DNA from: Wuchereria bancrofti
Taxonomy: Eukaryota > Nematoda > Chromadorea > Rhabditida > Onchocercidae
Assembly (NCBI GenBank): GCA_005281725.1
Contig: SSBO01000003.1
Coordinates: 9,403,508 to 9,467,507, forward strand
Direction: 5' to 3'
DNA length: 64,000 bases
In this document: positions 59,161 to 64,000 of the stretch, piece by piece
How the letters are laid out: every line of letters begins with the position of its first letter
How positions within the stretch are numbered: the stretch's first letter is position 1
Notes under the pieces: model-generated
What the model was told of the DNA's origin: nothing
The model's database searches: none
What the model saw: the letters and a program-made list of their open reading frames with translations, nothing else
Position numbers and translations under genes: made by a program

Positions 59161-62010
59161 TGGAAGCGGGCGGTAAGTAGAGGCATTTATGCCTGTTGAT
59201 TTTTTTTTTGAATTTTTATATATCTTACTCTTGAGTTTGAAAATATAAAATATATAGATGCTGCTTGTATCTTAGTTCTTCTTTAAAGCCTTATTTAAAT
59301 TTTTAAATTTATTGGGTTATATTTCTGCATATATGAATGTTGTACAATTTTTCATTTGAGTAAAACTATTTTGGTAGAACCGATACCTGTGCTTCATTTT
59401 TCTTTTATTCTTTTATTCTGCGCCTTTGTTTCTTTCTCTTGAAACATTTGATTAGCTTAATTTATATGCTATACACCTGTTTAATATCAGAACGATAGGT
59501 ACATTATACGTTGTTTCTCCGCATAATAAAATTGAGTGTTATTTTTACGAACAGCATCACTCAACTTTTTGAATTAACATAATCACTATTTGATCGTGCA
59601 AACGCTGCAAGTTAACTATTGTCTAATAATATTCTCAAGATATGAAATTTAACTCAACTGGTACTTCATTTCAACTGGTACTCAAGGATGTTATAACTTT
59701 TTTTTTTTCTAACTTAAAGTTTTTAGATATTATAACTTATTTTGTTATATTATTTCCTCCATAGATGAAACATCTAAGGTGTGATTTTAATATTGCTACA
59801 GTTGCTGTTCTTAATTTTCCTTTTGCTTTTCTTTTGCGACACATTTTACAATACACACATCGTTTATTTTCGTGAATATCTGTTAGTTCATTCTTTTATT
59901 ATTCATTCGGTTGCTTGCAATTTCTCAAATCTGATTTGATTGAGTATGCATTGTGCTATATTTGGTTACGGGATGAATAAATCTATAAGCAAATAAAATT
60001 GCTCTTATGAGAGAAATTCAATTGTTACTTCTCATTTGATACTACTTAAATAAGTCTGATAATGTTTACTGTATTTTCTTAGGTTAGCATAATTAGATAA
60101 GAAGTAGGTTGTTTATGAAGAAAGAGATAAACAAGGAACTAATAGGCCTTTTTTTTTATTGAAATATCGGTTTCTTCTTTTTTTCTCTCGATCATTCTGT
60201 GACATCTGTAATGCAAGTCGAACGAAATGAGCATGGACACTGAAAGTATGATCGAAATGTTTTCTGAATTAAAAGATTCTTGATTTTATTTTATTTTCTC
60301 TTTTGAGCTTTTTAAATTTAAATTGGAATTAATTGATTTTAGGAAAATCAAATAAAAACTTAGTCAAAATTCTGTTATTCTTGTTTAATTAACAATATGT
60401 CTTCAACAATTTCTTTACAATTAAAAAAAAGGAAAAAAATTGGCGAAGATGTGAAAAGAAAAGAAAATTAGAGTGTTACCGTAGAAAGGGTGAGGTAGCC
60501 GCAATGAGATGTATTAATTGATACGATGTGTACTAATTGTACCATTTGATATGTTTTAATTTAGCATTTAAAAAAAAAAAAAAAGCTATTTAATTGAAGA
60601 ATAATAAATATTACCAAATGTTTTTCTTTTTTAAACCATAAAGAATAAGCTAAAATGAATGAATATGAAAGGATAAATAATGGTTAGTTTGCGCATAAAA
60701 AAAAAATAGCAAAAAAAAAAAAAAAAAAATTCGAAAAAAAATGTTATGTGTATAGTACAATGTAAAATCGGATAACAGCGATAAAATTATACTGATAAAT
60801 AGTAAAATTGGGCAAATAATGGGAGTAGAATGAAATTGAATAATAAATGAATGTTAGATATAAGTGTAATTGATGATACATTCATTATACGAATATGAAT
60901 TAACTTCTTCCTTTTCTATCTTTTTTTTTCCCCTCTTTTTTTTTCCTACTTTTTGGCTTTTGTTTTGATGTGTTATTTGTCAAATGAAAATAAATTGAAA
61001 AACGAAGAAGGAAAGGGAATGAAAAAGTTTGATAAAAAAGTTTAACGAACTGTTACGGATAGATACACGCACGCATTTTTGCTTGGGTTTGAGCTTTAGG
61101 AAATTGAAATTTTTTTTTTTTTTGTAATATTTCTTGACAACAAATGAATCCAAAATGGTAACATTTGATTTGTCATTTAGTCCTGTTGAATTTCATACTT
61201 TGACAACAAGTATCGTTTTTTTCTCAACTAATTTTTCTTCTAAAAATGCTTAACAGAAATGGAAACAGTAATAATTAGTAATAATAGTAATGGATGGTAA
61301 ATCATAGTAACAATCAATAACGATAATTGTGGTGATAATAATGACAAATTAATAATAACAATAATAATAGTAATAATATGATAATAATAACAATCAATAA
61401 TAAATTAAGAATAATAGTAACAATAAGTGAATAATATAATAAATAATTTATGTCGCTTGATTGACTAATTTAAATAATTTGAAAAATTTTCCTCCGTTAC
61501 CTCATTGTGCTATCAGTGTATCTCAACTCAGCAATTTTTCTGATATGAAAGGAAAGAAATATGAATTTTGTTAAAAATGAAATAAAAAAAAGAAACAAAG
61601 GTAGAAAAAAGAAGAAATAAAAGTAATAAAATATGTAAGAGGTAAGAGAGAAGTTTACTTTCAAATAATTTTCATTACTACAACATCTCTTCATACTGTA
61701 GTCTTTTTAACTTTAAAATTTGAAAATGATTTTTTTCCAATGCTAAAATTATTCACGCAAATGAATGCAACAAAGAATGTCTTTTAAGAAATATTTACTA
61801 AAAATTAATACTTTTAAGAATTGTTTACTAAAAATTAATACTTTTAGGAATTATTTACTAAAAAATTAATATCACTAATTGTTAATATCACATTGATCAA
61901 TATTTTTTTGTAAATTGATCAAAACAATCTCTTGTAGAAAGAGTTAGTTCAGATAAAATGAAACTTAATTTCATTTATGAAATTAAAAAAAAAACAAGTA
62001 GGAAACGATA
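59161..62010. other. Region downstream of ZNF598
   Basis: 3' UTR followed by intergenic AT-rich DNA. Contains A runs near 60570 and 60712, and AAT/AGT triplets at 61265-61440. Several copies of an AATTATTTACTAAAAATTAA phrase lie at 61785-61870. No coding gene seen. Confidence 0.6.
59525..59530 (+). terminator. Candidate ZNF598 polyadenylation signal
   Basis: AATAAA about 365 bases after the stop codon. A further one lies near 59976. The choice between them is uncertain. Confidence 0.35.
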
Positions 62011-62083
62011 GGCAATCGTCATTACCTGACAGTATTAGATATTTCATATGACACTCTAATAGTGTTCAGGTAAGACGACAGCC
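62011..62083 (-). ncRNA. mir-236: mir-236 precursor (miR-8/200 family)
   Basis: On the minus strand the 3' arm (62037-62016) reads TAATACTGTCAGGTAATGAC plus GA, identical over at least 21 bases to C. elegans miR-236 as I know it, with the miR-8/200 seed AATACTG. The 5' arm (about 62078-62052) is CGTCTTACCTGAACACTATT and pairs along its whole length. The GGC/GCC base of the stem extends it, and the loop is about 14 bases (ATATGAAAT region). It lies in intergenic DNA downstream of ZNF598, with no host gene seen. A post-transcriptional regulator conserved across animals. Confidence 0.93.
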
Positions 62084-63900
62084 ATTCATTTATTAGTATG
62101 GGTAGTTAAAGTTAAAATTTAATAATACTTAAATTATTTTTATGGTAATTGGTTTATGGAAATATGATATGGTATTTTTGAAAGTTACAGTAATGATAAT
62201 CGGAAAGGCAATTTTTTTTTTGAAGTGTGAAAAGTTTTCTTACTACTATTCTGACAACATTTAAAAAAAATGAAATAAAAATATTTTTGTACCTATAAAA
62301 TAAAAAATACTTTTGTACTTACAACAACAAAAATTAATAAGTGAAATACTATAATATTTACAAAGTGCATCGTAAATTTAGTACTTAATTTAATTACTTA
62401 TTTCAAACAGTTCAGATTTGAAGATTAAGACGAATGTACAATTAATGTAACTATTATATAAAAGAAGCATATAAAATTAAAAATACTTTATAATGATGAA
62501 AAATTCAAAGTTTAAAACTACTGCGTTTAAATTGCGCTTAAATTTAAACTATGTCTGAATAAAAATTTAAATTTTTAAAAAATGTATATTTAAAATAGAA
62601 ATAAGCATGTATATTTAAAATGGGAGTTTAAAAATTGCCAATTTTAAGCATTGAGAGAAAAAATGTCACAATTTTCAAAAAGAAAAATAATAATTTGAAC
62701 AAATTACACTTACAAATCGAAATTTATTATAATGTAATTTTTATTTCCATTATAAAATTTTGTTTCAAATTAACCCATCTCTATCTTAATATTTCGCATT
62801 AAATTATTTAATTTCACTATTTGAAATTCATTATATATTTTATTAAAAAAAATTACTGTTTTAATATTCAATATTTTTACTCCAAATCAAATTACGACAA
62901 AATTAAATGAAATATTTTTAATGAAAAATAAATGCAATATTTGATTTGTTAGATTTAAACTTTTTGAACAATTTGATATGATGAAGAGCTAAGTGTAGAT
63001 TTAAAAAAAAAGGAAGACAAACGATATTATGAATTCTTCGCAAAACTTTCAAAGATTTGATTTAATTTGCAAATAGAACAATTTAAATTTAACGCAAAAT
63101 AGATTAAACCGAATTTTTGACATAAAAAAGAAACTATGGTATTGTGAAATGTAACTTATTGCATAAGTTTATGTACCTTTTTTCTTTTCTCTAAGGTATT
63201 ATGTAAGACTTTTAAATTCTTACCTCAGATTAATTTCATTAACAAATATAATATTCAATTTAGCATTAACAAATTGTAATAATATTTTATAATTTCGTAA
63301 TTTTTTTTTCAGATCCAATCCTTCCGTAACTTTAAGGTTTAGTGGGAATTTTGCACAATGCTAAAAATTATAGTTGAAATTTACAAACCTTTTTTTTGTT
63401 GATAACAACAAATCGATAATAACAAATGTATGGTAGCAAAGAGAATAGTTTAATCAAATTGATTCAAATTGATTTTTTTTTCCAAATGAAAATGATTCGA
63501 TCAAATATGTAAGATATTTTGATTGATAAATACAATATCTGACAAATTAATCATTTTCTTTAATAGCTTTGCCTTTTTTTTTCTTATTTGTATCGTAAAA
63601 TTTTTTTACAACAAAAAAAATATCAATTAATTATACACGATCATATCTAATTAATGATAGTAATGATACTGATTACCATAATGTTTAGTATATCACTGCA
63701 AGATATTTCAAATTTATATAATACAAAATTTAAACAAATAATTTAGCATATATCATCAAAAAAGAAAAAAAACAAGGCGAAAAAAAATTTAAGTTACAAA
63801 TTAAATTTCAATGAAAGAAGTTATTATAGCACAAGCTAATATTATGAATGAATATGAATGAATAAACGAATAAAAATGAAAAAAAAAAGAGAAATTATGA
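62084..63900. other. Intergenic, no gene seen
   Basis: AT-rich. A TTTTTTTTTCAG acceptor-like site at 63314 is followed by only a short GC-richer phrase (ATCCAATCCTTCCGTAAC) and no open frame of note. If the mir-236 primary transcript starts upstream on the minus strand, its promoter may lie here. Confidence 0.55.
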
Positions 63901-64000
63901 TAGATGAATGAATGAATTCCACTCATTCATTTCATTTCATTTCATTCATTCATTTCATTCATTCATTTCGTTTCATTCATTCATTTCATTCATTCATTTC
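63901..64000. repeat. TTCA/TTTCA microsatellite at window end
   Basis: ATTCATTTCATTTCATTTCA continuing to the last base. Same motif family as the long arrays at 39.3 and 41 kb. Confidence 0.9.

Noticed and set aside
58911..59186. Minus-strand open frame with Pro/Gly repeats
   Set aside because: Antisense shadow of the ZNF598 last exon, whose PPGF-coding repeats read as Gly/Pro on the other strand.
60090..60120. AGTAGGTTGTTTATG resembling let-7
   Set aside because: The let-7 seed is not intact and no pairing arm lies within 100 bases.

Overview
The window is nuclear DNA of a nematode, probably a parasitic clade III (spirurid/filarial-like) species. It is very AT-rich with A/T-ending codons, GT-AG introns with short TTTTCAG-type 3' splice sites, dense AT-rich minisatellites in introns, a muscle myosin with nematode-style loop 2, and a miR-236 (miR-8/200 family) precursor. 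Multi-exon genes (16 exons in one of them) argue against Strongyloides. The assignment below phylum level is inference. Three single Ns (14832, 29633, 40985) show a draft assembly.

Layout. (1) 1-12683, + strand: the 3' eleven exons of a class II muscle myosin heavy chain (about 1,701 residues, from mid motor domain to stop). Its introns hold several unrelated tandem repeats, two of which duplicate a splice donor or acceptor, plus a compact GC-richer structured island near 7.1 kb. (2) 13390-38586, - strand, tail-to-tail with myosin: a seven-exon gene for a 340-residue protein with an Ala/Ser-rich N-terminus and a CxxC...H...H region plus an LRxRxNxxxRL motif that resemble the middle part of RNF220, but with no RING. 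One intron is 18.4 kb. The last two exons are duplicated in a perfect 1.63-kb direct repeat whose junction is an N. The first exon sits in a 1.1-kb-arm inverted repeat that also ends at an N. Both look like assembly artefacts. (3) 39.3-41.8 kb: long TTCA microsatellites. (4) 41.8-52.8 kb: intergenic DNA with simple repeats, one small unassigned open frame near 51 kb, and a 216-bp/41-bp nested repeat just before the next promoter. (5) 52.76-59.16 kb, + strand: a complete sixteen-exon ZNF598/Hel2 gene (849 residues: RING, zinc fingers, DFPxL motifs and four PPG-hydrophobic motifs at the C-terminus). (6) 59.2-64 kb: intergenic, with a mir-236 hairpin on the - strand at 62.0 kb.

The genes are functionally separate: sarcomere structure, a probable nuclear/ubiquitin-related regulator, ribosome-collision quality control, and a conserved microRNA. 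All three exon models were checked by phase: the coding lengths sum to whole codons and the reading frame stays open across every junction. The main things to check are the microRNA, the two N-bounded duplications, the duplicated splice sites, the 7.1-kb structured island, and the recurrence of ACGT-core motifs in unrelated noncoding repeats.
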